Positions 12,063-25,165 are shown, counted from the first letter of the stretch. The stretch: 64,000 bases of DNA from Linanthus parryae (GCA_023055425.1 JALGPY010000010.1:51621665-51685664); one strand, 5' to 3'. Notes: generated from the sequence alone by a model not told the origin. Numbers and translations are program-made.

Positions 12063-13298
12063 TTGGAATTCTACAAAACGAGATATGTGCAATTTTAGTA
12101 TTTTTGAATAATTTAACTTTATTCAACAATGGCTAGATCATTAAATATAGCTCCCACTATTTTTCTCGGATTAATAGCCCTCACCATTAATGCGAAAAAT
12201 ATCATATATATTTTCTAGTAGGTCCAAGATCCCTTTTTAACTTCTTCTTGAGCTTGCTTTGGCAAGTCACCCAAGAATTGGTTATTTAGGTAGGAACCAT
12301 TCCAATTGCATCCCATGCAACTCTTGGTCATTTAGGTTAATAACGCATTATTCTTTATCCTTTAGATAACACCTAATTGTCATGCCTCTAGGTTCATCAA
12401 TCCAATTGAGTCTTACCCAGTTGAGTCCAACCTCTTGCTTCAACATACACATATTACTAGCTTGTGTCGTCCGCAACACATCATGGTAAATTAAAATCGC
12501 CTTGCTTTGGCAAGCCCGAGTTTTAATAAACCTTGATCATGAAGGGTGCTTTGGCAAGAGAAGGCAAAACGCAATATTTTAATTGAGTGATTTTTAATCA
12601 TTATTAATTTGTTTGGTTGATCCAATCAACATGATCTACTTATTTGGATTTGGCAATCCACAATAAAAGACCATCCTTGTTTATTATTATCTTGTTAACA
12701 TTTTTCCAGTATCGTCATACATAAAAAAATAAATAACAAGACATAAATAATAATCATCCACAAAAATAAAAAACAGTGGCATGGATATGGCCCCTAGACT
12801 AATATATTATCAAGCCAATGATAATATCCATTTCTCTAAAGTGACAAGCTCATCTCCATGTGCTCCACCATAGCCGCGCACCTAGGGGGTGTCATTTTTG
12901 TCTTTGGCTTCTTTAGTTCTCCGGTCTTCTTCTCCATGCTCCTGGCTATCATCTAAATATTTATAATTCTAGCCTAAAATATAGAATAAATAAATAATAT
13001 AAGGCTCACATGTCGAGGAGAAAAGACGACTCGCAGGCTAATTATTGCATTAATTTGATCAGCTCGATGGCCGTAAACCAAACCACAAAGCAATAAACAT
13101 CCACAACCTAGGCCATATCCATCCACCATGCAACAAAGCACATAATACAGTTAATACCAATTTTAACGCGCTTGTTCAATTTTAATGAAATTTGGGTAAT
13201 TAGGGTTACAACGGTCCAAGGGGTCCAACCTAAGCATATGCCGAACCCCAAGGACCGCCGCCCGCCACGTGGGCCCGGCCCAAGGCCGACCCAAAGCT
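12063..13298 (-). other. Copia-B untranslated leader, truncated before the PBS
   Basis: Non-coding leader matching 1215-2848 of Copia-A. It includes the GC-rich block (about 13210-13295) but stops there: the about 300 bp that carry the PBS in Copia-A and the last about 60 bp of the LTR are absent, and the sequence jumps directly into the LTR at 13299. Confidence 0.7.
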
Positions 13299-14667
13299 AA
13301 CCAAGGATCACAGGAAGATACATCATAACATGATAAGGGAAATAGTAGTTGTGTACCTTTTAGTTTGGGAGATCACACGAAGAATATTGTCCTCGTCTCT
13401 ACGGTTGATCCCTTTCTAGAGGTGAGATCTAGATTCTTCCTTCTCAAGTGCTAGCTTGGACCGGAGGAAGATGGAAGAAGGAATCAAGCAACCAAAGGAA
13501 GAATAGAGGGTTCGACCCTCTCTTTCAACCGACGGGAAGGGGCGGACGGGCTAGGGGCGGCGACCTCTAGCTTTGTCTTGCTCTCTATTTTGCTCTCTCC
13601 CACTCTCTTGTTTTATGTCTAATAACATTATTGGGAAGGAAGCTAGAGTGTCCTTTATATAGTCCAACAACTCCTTGTTAACTACATAAAGGTCTCTCCT
13701 AGTTCTACATGAACTTGGATTAGTCCCATCCTTGCATATTAGTCCTACTAAGTTTGCTAGGTGTTGCAAATTGATCCTTCTCATTAATTAATCATAATAA
13801 TTAATCCCAAATCTAGTTCTACTCTATTTGACGTGTGACACCATAGGTTCCTACTTAGTTGGTAGTAACTTATTACTAACATGTTGCGGTTTCTAGCAAC
13901 CCATCCATGCCACCCAACTAATAGAAATAAGTCAGTGATCCCGACAAACTTTTCTGTCCAATATTTCATATTTCACTATCCCTTTGTCTCCATATTTGTA
14001 GTGGACACGAGACATAAATAGTCACACTCGTATATCAAATCCATAGTTCCTCGATCCTGGGAATATGCTTATGCAAGCAGATAACATCAATATCTCCATA
14101 ATGATTTATCTAAGTCTGGCCAGATATTTAATAAGCCTCATACCTCGAGTGGTCGTGGATATTTACTCTTATTATGTGGGCGGGAAAAATCCTCTCTACA
14201 TCACTACGATATCTAAACTTGCTTCCTATCATGCCCGATATCTATCTTTATGATTACTCAGTTACGGCGTAACGTTTGATAACATCAAAGCATGATATTT
14301 CAGAACTACAGTATCTAGTGACTTCAAGTCTAAGGATTGCAATTATATTATCACTACGAGAAGCGATTGTGACTTTAACATAATCTAATGTATCCTTCTC
14401 GTTGTGGGTCAACCCAGTATGCCATTACTCCTAATGCATACCCATGTGTTAGACTTGATATCCCCATATCAATCTACACACATACTAGTCTGTATTAGAT
14501 CGTCCTATTAATCAATATAATGGACTAAAGGTATTTAAGATAAACAAAACATTGTATCTAAGGACTTCATTATATTAAATATCACAATATATAATAAATG
14601 AATATTCTAGCCAATAAACAATTGTTCATACTAAATATAGACTGCCTGTAGGGCACCTATTTCAACA
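13299..14667 (-). repeat. Copia-B 5' LTR, missing its inner end
   Basis: Homologous to 6937-8293. On the minus strand it opens TGTTGAAATAGG at 14667, next to the target duplication. Its inner end (the equivalent of 6875-6936) and the PBS are deleted. The two LTRs differ at many sites and small indels, so the insertion is old. Confidence 0.85.
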
Positions 14668-15713
14668 GGAAATAGCCTCAGTTTAAGGCTTTGAAAATCC
14701 TTTCAAAGCATTGAAAATTTTCGGAGTCTTTAGCCTAAATTTCCGAATTCAAGAATGTCAAGCAGGTCACTAAAGCCTAGCTTATTTTAAGGGATTTGAT
14801 CAAGACTTGTCTCAAGCTTGCAGGTGTAGATTGTGGTCAAATTCAGTGTAGAAAATCGAGCTTCTATCCATTTTGAATAGCTCTGTTGAGAGGCGAAGAT
14901 GAGTTGAGGATTTTTAGGGATTCTTGTTGCAACACCCTTAGTGACAGTTGCAGCAATTCTTCAAAATTAACGAGAACTCAAGTTCAAGAAGAGACACACA
15001 GTGACACAGAGGGACTTAGAGAAACACATTCAGATTGACAGAGCATCAAGTTAGGAGATCAATTCAGACTACTCAATCCTCTCCAAATATAGAAGAACAC
15101 TTCTAAGCTTTCATAGCTTCACTGTCTTCTCAGTGTTCTTCTTCTTGTAATTAAAACAGTTTATTCATTATAAATTATTCTATATATTATATTTTGTATT
15201 GGTTGTGTTGCTCAGTTGGAACAACTGAGTTTCTTATTGTATCTAGTAGTTGAAGATGTACTAGATAGGTTAGCAGAGAACCACAAGTTGATATGAGATT
15301 AAGGCAATTCTCTTGGGCCAGATATCTAGGGCTTAACTAGAGATAAATAAGAAGTTATTGAAATCCTAGAGGGATTAGATCCCTCAGTCATAGATTAGGC
15401 CATTTGGAGGCCAGAATTCGAAACAAATACATGTGTCCAGTTCATTTCATTCAAGTACTTTACTTTCTTACAAACCTGTTTCAACAAAGGATGAGTTCAA
15501 GGATTTAAAATACTTTCAAAGCCTTTAAAAACTTCAGAGGCTTTTAAAACTGTCTATTTCAGTTCATTGCTTTGAAACAAAGCATTGAAACTGGTTTCAA
15601 AGCTCTGAAAATCTCAAAAACCTTCCTGATTATTTTTAAAACCCGTATTTTAGAAAAAGTTTCAATACTCTATTCACCCCCCTATATTTGATCCATTTAA
15701 TTACCTACTTACA
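14668..15713 (+). repeat. Sire-1 3' LTR, right segment
   Basis: Continuation of the Sire-1 LTR after Copia-B; 14668-14672 is the second GGAAA copy. It is rich in imperfect palindromes of the TTTCAAAGC-TTTGAAA type (14681-14717, 15580-15612). It contains the 'agggattagatccct' block that is also found inverted in the Sire-2 LTR near 32160. It ends with a C-rich stretch and TTACA at about 15713; the exact end is uncertain. The total LTR would be about 1.33 kb. Confidence 0.7.
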
Positions 15714-18700
15714 ACTTCAGATTAGTTTTGGATCCATGGACTTATCTTTGAAGCGATAGCTGCCAATTTTGTTTTGGTCACATTTTATCTTTGGTTCTGG
15801 TTATATCATGTTTGGTTTTATATTCTTAAATTATAGCAGTTGTATCGCCTTAGAATCCTTAGATATCACCTCTAGAGTAGTGACTAAGATTCTTATGGAT
15901 GGCGCGCTAGACACATATGACAGGAAATATTGATTGCTTTAGCTAGAGCATGCCCACTCGGGAATTTTTCCTAAGTTGCCTTACCTATATGTGATGCTTG
16001 TTTTAGATAAAGGCGATACTCAAACCATTCAGTAAATCAGTAAGGACTATCAAGTCTTTACATCTCATTCATTCTGCTATTGTTTTTCGTTGCTTGTTAG
16101 AGCTAAGACATGGTGCTTACTGTTCTATTGCATTCGTATATGACTTACGCGTCTCAACTATGTGTACTAGATGTCACATAAGTTTGAGGGAACATAGTGG
16201 TTAAGACAGGTGTCTACGAAACGTAGAACATCAGCTTGACAAGAGAATTCTCTTTTGGAGAGAACAAAATTGTGAGTGTCTATCTGAGCAAGAGCTATGT
16301 GATGGAAGGGAATAGTAAGGCAGTTGGACATTCCCACACTCCGCAACAGGGTGTTGTAGCGGAAAAGGAGTAATAGGACATTATTAGAGATGGTTTGATG
16401 TATGATATGGCGTGCCAAATTTCAAGTTTCCTCTCTTGAGGATACTCTTTGCAAACGGCTGTCGACATACTCAACCAAGAGCCCACCAAGTATGTAGCCA
16501 CTACACCCTACGACATATGGACTCAAGGAGAACCAATAAAGGTCACCTTAGGCCATATGGATTGGCATCTTATGAGCGAAACAATTGGAATTTGGCCCCT
16601 ATATGGAAGAAGATGATCTTCATCTGCTACTTAGATTGACTTAGGTGTTCTGTTCTCAAAACGTAACATGCGATATGTAGTGCAACGTGAATGGATTCAC
16701 GAGACATTGGATTCCTCATAGGAGATGTCCAATATTCAGATAAAGCTTCGTGGAGATTACGATCTCCGCGGGCACGGAGGATCCGCTGCTCGACACTCGC
16801 TCCTTAGTCGATTATGAAGAAATAGTTTCTCAAGGACCCTTTGGACAGTGGGAGTGAGATTCCAAGTAAAGTCCCCATCCATAAGGATGTGAGCAATGAA
16901 AATCCTCCCATGCAAAGGAATTGCTTGAAGAAGAAAACACCATCGACTATTTGAGATAAAAGGGAAGACCTTTAGGGTCACATGCATAACGACGGGATAC
17001 CCTCCTAGGCCTTATTGTCCCTATATTCTTAATAATGAAAAACGAGCTTTACAGGATGGCTTGGAGTGTAGAGGAGCCAACCAAGTATGTGTCTTGGTTG
17101 ATTTTCCAGTTGCATGCAAGACTCTTGGAAACCATTGGGTTTGCAGGGTCAAGCAGAGAAGAAGACGGAAGCATATTGAGGCTTTAGACTTGCATAGAAG
17201 CGATAAATCCTACACTCAATAATAGAGTGTGGACGTCGAAAAAAAATTCTCCCAATAGTCGGATAGTGAGAATCACATCGATCCGATGAGATATTATCCC
17301 AACAGGGTACCGAGAATTGCGCTGGTTCAACAGGGTATCCTCCCAAATGGATTGGGTGGTGAGGATTACGTTGATCTGCTGAATATCGACAATATTTGTC
17401 ATAATGGACTTAGAGTTTCATTCTTGATAGGCGTGACGACTACATGTCTTGATGGATAAACTAGAGAGGTGATACGTATGAATCAACCACAGGGTTTCGA
17501 GACGTAAGGTCAAATTCACAAACGTGTGCGAGCTAACAAGGTACATATATTATTATAATTAGTGCTCTAAGAAAGTGCTATTTCATCAGGGGATCGTTTA
17601 CTATATGTTTACGATAATGGATGAAAACTATTCCATGTCACTCTCACTACTACAGAGTTGATGATCATGTCACTTAACATCGATGACACACTAATGTCCA
17701 ATGGAGATTAAGGACTTTTCGTATCCACTATGTGGTGGTTATCCTCATGATTTGCAAAGAAGGATACTGGTAGGGAAAGAAGCATTCTCGTTCCTTCATA
17801 AAGACTTCTTGCGTTGTTGCTAGAGGCGTATATCAAAAAGATGCTTGAATGATTCCACATTTTGGACCCATAAACCACACGATACACCTATATGTCGACG
17901 CAAGACTTTACAATACCATATGAAATTGACCAGATGACTAGAGTAACCGATGCAGGAGCAGTGGGAGTCTCATGTATGACATGATGTGTACTAAGACCCA
18001 ACAAATGCTATGAAATCGAAGGAGTGGATTTCAGGAAATCTTGATTTAGAGCACTGAATTACAGTCATGAGGATACCCAAATAACTCTACGAAACGATGG
18101 ATCACATGCTATGTTATCGAAGCTAGATGCTTCAACTAGTAGGCTATGTATCCTGACTTGGGTGGGGACATAGAAACACGTGGATCAACGACAGGCTATC
18201 AACCATGCTTGATGGCAGCCTCATCACATGGAACGCAATAAAAAGTACTACACGATCATATTGGACTGCTCTATCGACCATGGAAGCGGAATATGTTGCC
18301 TATATCTCCAATGCGCATAAATGTGTTTGGCTAAAAAGGTTCCCGTCGGCCTATGATTTGTCGATGAATCTGTTACCATGTGTTGCGCAATCATGACGGT
18401 TATAGCCCTGCGGTAAAACCAAACACATTGGAAAGTGTAAAATTTCACCAGGGATGAAGTGACTACCTAACATGTAATCTTGGAGTACATACACTACGGG
18501 ATAAATAGCTGGCTCATCCCATTCCTAAATCACTTAGGCGAGTCTTATTTATGGATCATTTTTGAGAAATGGGACTCGCTAGTCGATGACTTGATATGAT
18601 TGATGAACAGACACTAACGTTTGGATTTTTAATTTGATTTTCTTTGATTATTTTGTGTGTTGTTTGATACGTGCATGATATGTTGCATTTCCTTTACTAG

Positions 18701-19980
18701 CATAGAGCATTTTGTGCAGACACGAGATCGACTCCCTCATACGAGCGATCGCCTTCGCGATATCCTAGAGGGTGAGCTAAGATGAGACAGATTTCGATCA
18801 ATTCTAGATGAACGTCAGACGGATTCACTTGTAGCACTGGATAGATTCCAAGGTGAGATTGGCTGTGTGCTTTTCGAATATTGTAAATACCCCAAATCAT
18901 GTATAGTCTGCGTAGAAAGAGCCACATACGAGGATTCATCTTTGTGCGCATTTAGTGTGACATTTCAGTACTCGGATTAGTCGCCTAGAGGGAGACTAGA
19001 CTGGAATCTGCATAGTGGTCTTTATCAGATAATATAGGCGCTCCGATCGGAGTTCAAACACTATGACTTCTAATTCCCAAAAAAACATGCTAAGTAGTGA
19101 CATGAGGTGGTGAGTAATGTACTCCCGTGAACTCCTCACCGTGTGAGCCTTTTCGATCATCCGAATATGATTGACACCATATACCCTTAGTACTTTTATT
19201 TTTGTCGTAAAGTGACAGATGGGTGGTGCTACTTTGGCGTGCCACCTCAGGCTATGGATGATTCGACCTTCCGGACATTGCTGGGAAAGCAGCTAACACG
19301 AATTCGAGCGACACATGGATAGAAGGAAGATTCTCATTGCATCATTCTTTTTTAATTTCTTTGGGACCACTTGGAAGATCCATTTGGGTTATGCACGATA
19401 TCAATATAATAATATAAACATGGGCGCATTGGAGCACTGTCTATGTGAGTAGACATGTATTGTGGGTCTATGAGTTGGAAATTCCACCGAATTTGGGGGA
19501 CACCAGAGTTAGACTCGCTATTTTTTTCTAGAGGTTGAGCCTTCCTGTGCTGGTTCCCTGTGATTTTTGTGTACAGATCCCGGAAATCCAGGTACTCCTA
19601 GCAGTCACACGCCACAGCCATAAAATACTTTGTAGATGATTTGGTTGGAGATTGAGAGACTAAAAGAGCTATGTGAAGCCCCATTGTTCGGGTGGGAGAT
19701 GCTAGAAAATTACGTGTACAACGCCCAATGGGGTGCTTCGTAATTAGACACAAAATCCAAGGGGGTAGTATGCCCTAAGCTAAAAGTTTGTCTATAAATA
19801 GACAAATCTTCCCACTAAATAAAAAAAGAGGAATAAATCGCTTTTATTCACAACTCAGAGAACCCCTAGCATCTCTCTCACATTCATCCAAAGGGTGAAA
19901 CGTGGTGTGAACCATAATGTTTGTCCTAAACTGCTGGGAGCGTGAGAAATGTTAGTACAAGCAACAACAACGATTTCTAT
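15714..19980 (+). mobile_element. Copia-C: heavily decayed Ty1-copia element
   Basis: Plus-strand copia remnant of a lineage different from Copia-A/B. Integrase C-terminal remains are at about 16310-16640 (Thr-Pro-Gln-Gln, then Thr-Pro-Tyr-Asp-Ile-Trp-Thr). Reverse-transcriptase remains are at about 17050-17530 (Asn-Gln-Pro-Gln-Gly-Phe). RNase H is clearest at 18205-18330 (Leu-Ser-Thr-Met-Glu-Ala-Glu-Tyr-Val). Pol appears to end near 18590. 18600-19980 is 3' UTR/LTR-like, with a TATA-like element (about 19794-19800) and a short-tract-rich end. Stops and frameshifts are dense. Neither LTR boundary could be set. Confidence 0.65.
18205..18396 (+). pseudogene. Copia-C RNase H fragment
   Basis: Short open piece with a recognisable copia RNase H block: Leu-Asp-Gly-Ser, Thr-Trp-Asn, then Thr-Ala-Leu-Ser-Thr-Met-Glu-Ala-Glu-Tyr-Val and Val-Trp-Leu-Lys-Arg-Phe. 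Flanking sequence in other frames continues the domain, so it is a broken gene. Confidence 0.7.
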
Positions 19981-21835
19981 CCAAACACGAAGAAATAACG
20001 TAGATTAATTTTTACATGCACCATCTGGGTCTTTATTCTCCTAATCTGATTGTTACAATTTGCAATTATTCGACACCACATACTATTTTATTTTTGTCAA
20101 GAAAAAGATATCTAGTACTATGTTCATTGAATTTTTGTCAAGAAAAAGACATCAAGTACTTTGTTAATTGAATTTTGTTTCCATAAGTGACACGCAATTA
20201 TCTTCATTCTCGTACTTTTGTGTTCATCGGTCCATCCGTAGACAAATTAATACTGAGACGCAACCCCTTTATCTTATATTGATGGTGGAGTTTGTGGTTC
20301 ATGGATAATTGATTACTTTTGTTTCAAACATTCATTCTTGTTCACATGAGTGAACTTACTACTATCCATTTGTCGCCCCTTATCGTAAATATAACGAGTT
20401 TTGGATGTAACAAAGTGTTTTTTTTTTTTTTTTTTTACATTTTCTGCGCCTATTAAGATATTTAAAATTATGCATTTCGAACTAGTCACATATTTCACCC
20501 ATAAAAAGTAGTCATACCATATGTGATTCACGGTTTGCAATGACTGTTAATAAGATACTCCAAATGCCAGTTTATGAATGTGACGGTGGTGCAAGAAGCT
20601 GTTTAAGAATTATAGTGTCAAATTTTCTTTACATTTTAAGCAAAATGTTATTCCGTAAAGATTAGGGAAAGGTGGCGGTGAAAGGTAAATACAATTATTT
20701 GATGTCTGGTAAAATTTACTGTGAATCTGTTGCCCGAAAGTAAAATGAATAACTTCGGTGATTTTTTTTTTATTTTTTTTTTATTCTTTTTTAAGGTCAA
20801 AATCTTTAACAAAAAAAAAAGTATGTTTCATAAAGTAACCAGGCAAAGAGGTACTAACTTAGTGGTAGAGCATTTGAATCCTCTGCAGGAGCACCTGGGT
20901 TCAAATCCGACTATATAATGTAATTTTAGAAAGAAAAAAAAAAGTAACCCCTAAACTGCTTCTTCAAAGTTGCTGCGCAGCACCAGTTGCTTAAAAAGTC
21001 ATTCAATTGATTTTACTAAACGCACATAAAACTACTCTAATTTGGTAAAACAACTGCATTGACAGCAGAATATTTTTTAACAAGTTAGGCTGTTGAGATC
21101 TTCATCCAATCTTACACATTTTCATGTAATTGACCATGTAGGATCGACTAATTACAATTGAGGCTTGACCACTAAAATGGGATGGAAGAGTCGGAATGAA
21201 GCATCATAGGATCACTACCGGCCCTCAATCACGACTGCAGTAGCAGCACAAGCGACTCTTAAGTCTAAACCATCAAAACTGTAGTAATTCGGTGAGGGCA
21301 TAGTAGTAGTTTAATGATAGGAATGTGTGAAACTAACAGAAAATGCGTGAAGTCAATTGACATTGTTTACCAGCATATTCACCTGTGCCAATGCTGTTCC
21401 GTGATTAACTACATAAATTCCCTATGGTCTCCACATTTTGGTAATGACACTGTAAGAATCTCACACGCATTAAACTGCAAACTCATTATACTATTTATAT
21501 TATACATCGTCGTGGATATTCATTACTATAGTTGTAACTAGTATTTAACTCTAGCCATGCACAACAAAAATCCACATCAAAAACTAAACCAATGCATTTG
21601 AAACAATTCATGTCTTATGCACCCGTGACAAAATAAGGGAGGGAGGCAGTGTTAAGCACCTGAGATGGTTGTAGGAAATGGAGAAGGCTTTCTGTCGCAA
21701 TGCTATCTAATTACAAATACTAAACATTGATGTATTTATTTAGCGTCTCAAACATGTTCTTCAAATACTACGGTGGAAGACTTCTTTTTTAGGTTGTAGG
21801 AAATTATCATTTATCTCTACATTCTGGAATTATTC
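19981..21835. other. AT-rich intergenic DNA
   Basis: No protein-coding similarity recognised. It holds a T-run of about 19 bp near 20420, T-rich and A-rich tracts at 20760-20820, and the tRNA-like fragment described separately. 21310-21540 is open in one frame but looks random. Confidence 0.5.
20841..20944 (+). repeat. tRNA-like / SINE-like fragment with pol III boxes
   Basis: An A-box match (TAACTTAGTGG, 20855-20865) and a B-box match (GGTTCAAATCC, 20898-20908) lie 43 bp apart in tRNA order, followed about 20 bp later by an A-rich tail (about 20930-20944). I cannot fold a good cloverleaf, so a tRNA-derived SINE piece or decayed tRNA is likelier than a working tRNA gene. Confidence 0.5.
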
Positions 21836-24600
21836 CCGAATTAGACAATTGCCATTATGTCCCTGCTATGAGCAGGAATAATATTTCGGTTTCTTGTTTG
21901 GACAAGAAAGATTTTTGTATCACAATAAAGGACAAATGTTGCTCCATTTCTTTTAGTGATATGCATTACTGTAATACACATTTGCCTACTGGATTGTATG
22001 TCCTTGATCTTGATAATTTTATATGTCACATTAGTACGAAGAGGTTTAAATCTAATGATATGAATCGTACTTATCTTTGGCATTGTCGTTTAGGCCACAT
22101 AAATGAGAAACACATATCTAGGCTCCATAAGGATGGATTTCAGGACTAATTTAATTTTGAACATATGAGACATGTGTGGCTTTTATATTGTGCAAGATAA
22201 CTAAATCCCAATTCACATGAAAGGATGAAAGGGCTAGTGATCTTTTGGGACTCATATATACTGATATGTGTGGACCATTAAGAACAAGTGCTAGAGGTGG
22301 TTTTCAATACTTCATCACATTTACAGATGACCTTAGTAGATATGAAATTGTGTCTCTTATGAAAAACAAATCAATATCATTTGAAAAGTTCAAAGAATTC
22401 AAGAATGAAGTATAAAACCAGCTTGGCAAAGGTATCAAGGCTCTACGATCAGATCCTGGTGGCGAGGACTTAAGCCAGGAGTTTTCGAGCATCTAAAGGA
22501 GTGTGGCCTCTTATCCCAACTCACTCCACCTGTAACACCACAATGCAATGGTGTATCTGAGAGGAGAAATCGAAACTTGTTAGACATGGTACGGTCCATG
22601 ATGCGTCTAGCAGAACTTCCAGTTTTCTTTCGGGACATGCTCTACTTACAAGAGTTTACACCCATAACCATGTCCATCCAAATCAATTATGAAAACGCCA
22701 TATGAGTTATGGAATGGGAAGCTTCCTAGTATTTCATTCATGAATATTTGGGGTTAAGAAGTTTATGTAAAGCATTTACAGTCAGATAAACGTGGACCCA
22801 AGTCGGATAAATGTATCTATGTGGGATATCCTAAGGAAACAAAGGTGTGAGATCAGGTTTTACAAAGGTGTGAGATCTGGAAAGAGAGTTTGTCTCTAAA
22901 GGAGCCAGTGGAGGAAAGTAGAAGTTGAAGAAGTTCAAGGATCACAACAAAAAATGGTTCCTTTTATGGAACACGAGCATGATCCACCAGATAATGTTGA
23001 TCAACAGCTTACTCAAGAAACACAAGGAACTCGTAGATCAGGTAGGAAACGTCAAGGACCAGAGAGATATGAATTTCTCGTGATGGAACCTTGTGATGTA
23101 CTGCTCATGGATCAAGATGAGCCTATGACCTATGAGGAGGCCGCAAATAGGACAAAATATGTGAAATGACTTGGATCCATAAGATCTGAAAGGGAATCCA
23201 TGTATACCAACAAACTATGGACTTCGGTGGAACCACCTGAAGGGGGAAAACCTATAGGATGCAAGTGGGTTTTCAATAAGCAAAATGACATGGAGGGTAA
23301 TGTGATTACTTTTAAGGGTCGATTGATCGCTAAATATTTTAGGCAAGTTCATAGTATAAACTATAACGATTTTTTTTTCCAGTTATGATGCTTACATCTA
23401 TTCGCTTCTTGCATGCAATTGATTCGGACCACGATTATGAGATTTGGCAGACAAAATAGCGTTCTTTTATGGAATCCTCTTCGAGGATGTGTACATGACT
23501 TAACCAGAGGGTTTTGTTGATCCGTAGCATGACGAAAAGGTGTGTAAGTTACAACGATCTATTTACTTATTAAATCAAGATTCTCGTCGGAATCTTCGAT
23601 TTGATGATACAATCAAAGAGTTTGGTTTCATCAAGAATAAAGATGAACCTTGTGTTTACATGAAGATTAGTGGGAGCGAAATTTTGTTCTGGTCTTGTAC
23701 GTCGATGACATACTATTCATTGAGAATGATGTCCTTACTTTGTAGTTTGTTAACGATTGGCTAAGTAATTTCTTTTCATTGAACGACTTAGGCGATGCAA
23801 CCAATCTACTTGGTATAAATATCTATAGAAATAGATCAAGGAAGTTGCTCAGCTTAATTTAAAGTACATATGTTGACAAGGTTTTGGAACGGTTCAACAT
23901 GCAAGAATCCAAGAAAGTATTCTTACCTATGACACATGGAGTTAGTCTTTCGAAGGCAATTGTCCTTCCAATCAGATTGAGAAGGACTGTATGAATAAAA
24001 TTCTGCATGCATCGACAATTTGATATATTATGTACGGCGTGTTATGTACTAGGCCACATGTGTCATATGCTTCGAGCATGAAAAGTAGGTACCACTCAAA
24101 TCCCGGTCTAAGTCACAGGATAACTGTCAAGAATTTATTTAAGTACTTGAGAAGAACTAAGGATGAATTCTTGAAATATGGAGGATAGGAAGACCTCACT
24201 TAAAAGGTTAAACTAATGCGAGCTAGAAAACTGAAAAAGATGATTTCAGATCGTATTCAGGTTTTTGTTTTCCCATAATAGAGCACCTGTGAGCCGGAAA
24301 AGTTCGAAGCAAGATACATTTGTTGATTTCACCACAGAGGCTAAGTATATTGCTGCATCAAATGCATCAAAGGAAGTTATTTGGATCAGGAAGTTCATTA
24401 CTAAACTAGGATATGTCCATAGAATTGTGGATCCTATTAAACTATATTGTGACAACAATGGCGCGATCACACAAGCTAAGGAACCCAGATCTCACTAGAG
24501 GTCCAATCACATACTTAGGAGATTCCATCTCATTTGAGAGATCATCAATAGAGGAGATGTGAAGGTATGCAAAGTACCAACATATGGCAACCTTGCGGAC
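21836..24600 (+). pseudogene. Copia-D pol, multiply broken
   Basis: Polyprotein remains. GAG-pre-integrase is open over 21868-22149 and aligns with the Copia-B segment at 10691-11100. The integrase keeps all three catalytic positions in shifted frames: Asp in Tyr-Thr-Asp-Met, Asp in Arg-Ser-Asp-Pro, and Glu in Ser-Glu-Arg-Arg-Asn-Arg. The RT has Glu-Pro-Pro-Glu-Gly and Gly-Cys-Lys-Trp-Val (23230-23275), and Tyr-Val-Asp-Asp near 23700 in another frame. RNase H is open over 24265-24498 (Thr-Thr-Glu-Ala-Lys-Tyr-Ile-Ala) with the second acidic residue of Glu-Ala-Glu changed to Lys. Confidence 0.75.
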
Positions 24601-24917
24601 CCACACACCAAACCCCTTGCTCAGAGAAAGCCTGAGGGCAACACTGGATCTATTCGAGATGCACTTGATTGGCTCTAGTGCAAGTAGGAGACAGTTGGAG
24701 CATGCCCTAGAGGCAATCTATTTATCGAGACATTTATACAGTCTTTCTCTTCATTTTGTTGTCTCTATAGAGATATGTTCACATAAAGAAGTTCTTAGAA
24801 TAAATTTTATATTCTTAAATATCTCTAGTCTAGTATTATTGTTAAATATGACGACTAAGCATCGAGACTAGTATGTGGGTAGATTGATACGGAATATCAA
24901 GTCCAACACATGGGTAC
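21836..24917 (+). mobile_element. Copia-D: decayed Ty1-copia element, pol plus partial 3' LTR
   Basis: Plus-strand element of the Copia-A/B superfamily without 5' LTR or gag. Order: GAG-pre-integrase (21836-22150), integrase (about 22230-22870), reverse transcriptase (about 23140-23990), RNase H (about 24050-24600), polypurine-like tract (about 24681-24692) and a partial 3' LTR (24693-24917). The LTR opens like that of Copia-E (...TTGGAGCATGCCCTAG) and stops abruptly at a junction with Sirevirus-like sequence. Many frameshifts and stops are present. Confidence 0.8.
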
Positions 24918-25165
24918 GTGTTAGTTCAACTCAGTTTCAAAGGATTGAAATAGCTAGTCCATTTCAAGTCCTTGAACCAAATTTCAAAGCTTTGAAACTG
25001 ACTATGCTTTACATGCATGAACTTAGGGGGAGATTCAAATCTTCATTCAATTCCTAAACCCCTGTGCTTGATCAGTTGTTATTTGATGATGAAAGACAAA
25101 GTATTTCGACACTCTAGGCTGCATCTAAACCATCTGTTTGACTTAGTTTTGCAGGGAGATTATGT
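24918..25165 (+). mobile_element. Sirevirus-like non-coding fragment
   Basis: Short piece between Copia-D and Copia-E with the TTTCAAAGC-TTTGAAA palindrome family, including a perfect 16-bp palindrome at 24982-24997, a purine tract (AGGGGGAGATT near 25023) and a block resembling the polypurine/LTR junction of Sire-1 and Sire-2. No coding capacity. Confidence 0.5.

Larger units (their letters stand above)
6875..14667 (-). mobile_element. Copia-B: Ty1-copia retrotransposon, two LTRs, defective
   Basis: Copia element on the minus strand, 7,793 bp, flanked by the 5-bp duplication GGAAA (6870-6874 and 14668-14672), so both ends are certain. Order on the minus strand: 5' LTR, leader, gag, protease, integrase, reverse transcriptase, RNase H, polypurine tract, 3' LTR. 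It is inserted in the Sire-1 3' LTR. It is dead: frameshifts and stops break the polyprotein, active-site residues are changed, a stretch between reverse transcriptase and RNase H is deleted, and the PBS with the adjoining LTR end is missing. Confidence 0.92.

Noticed and set aside
20855..20908. Functional tRNA gene
   Set aside because: A and B boxes are present but the acceptor and anticodon stems do not pair well; kept only as a tRNA-like/SINE-like fragment.
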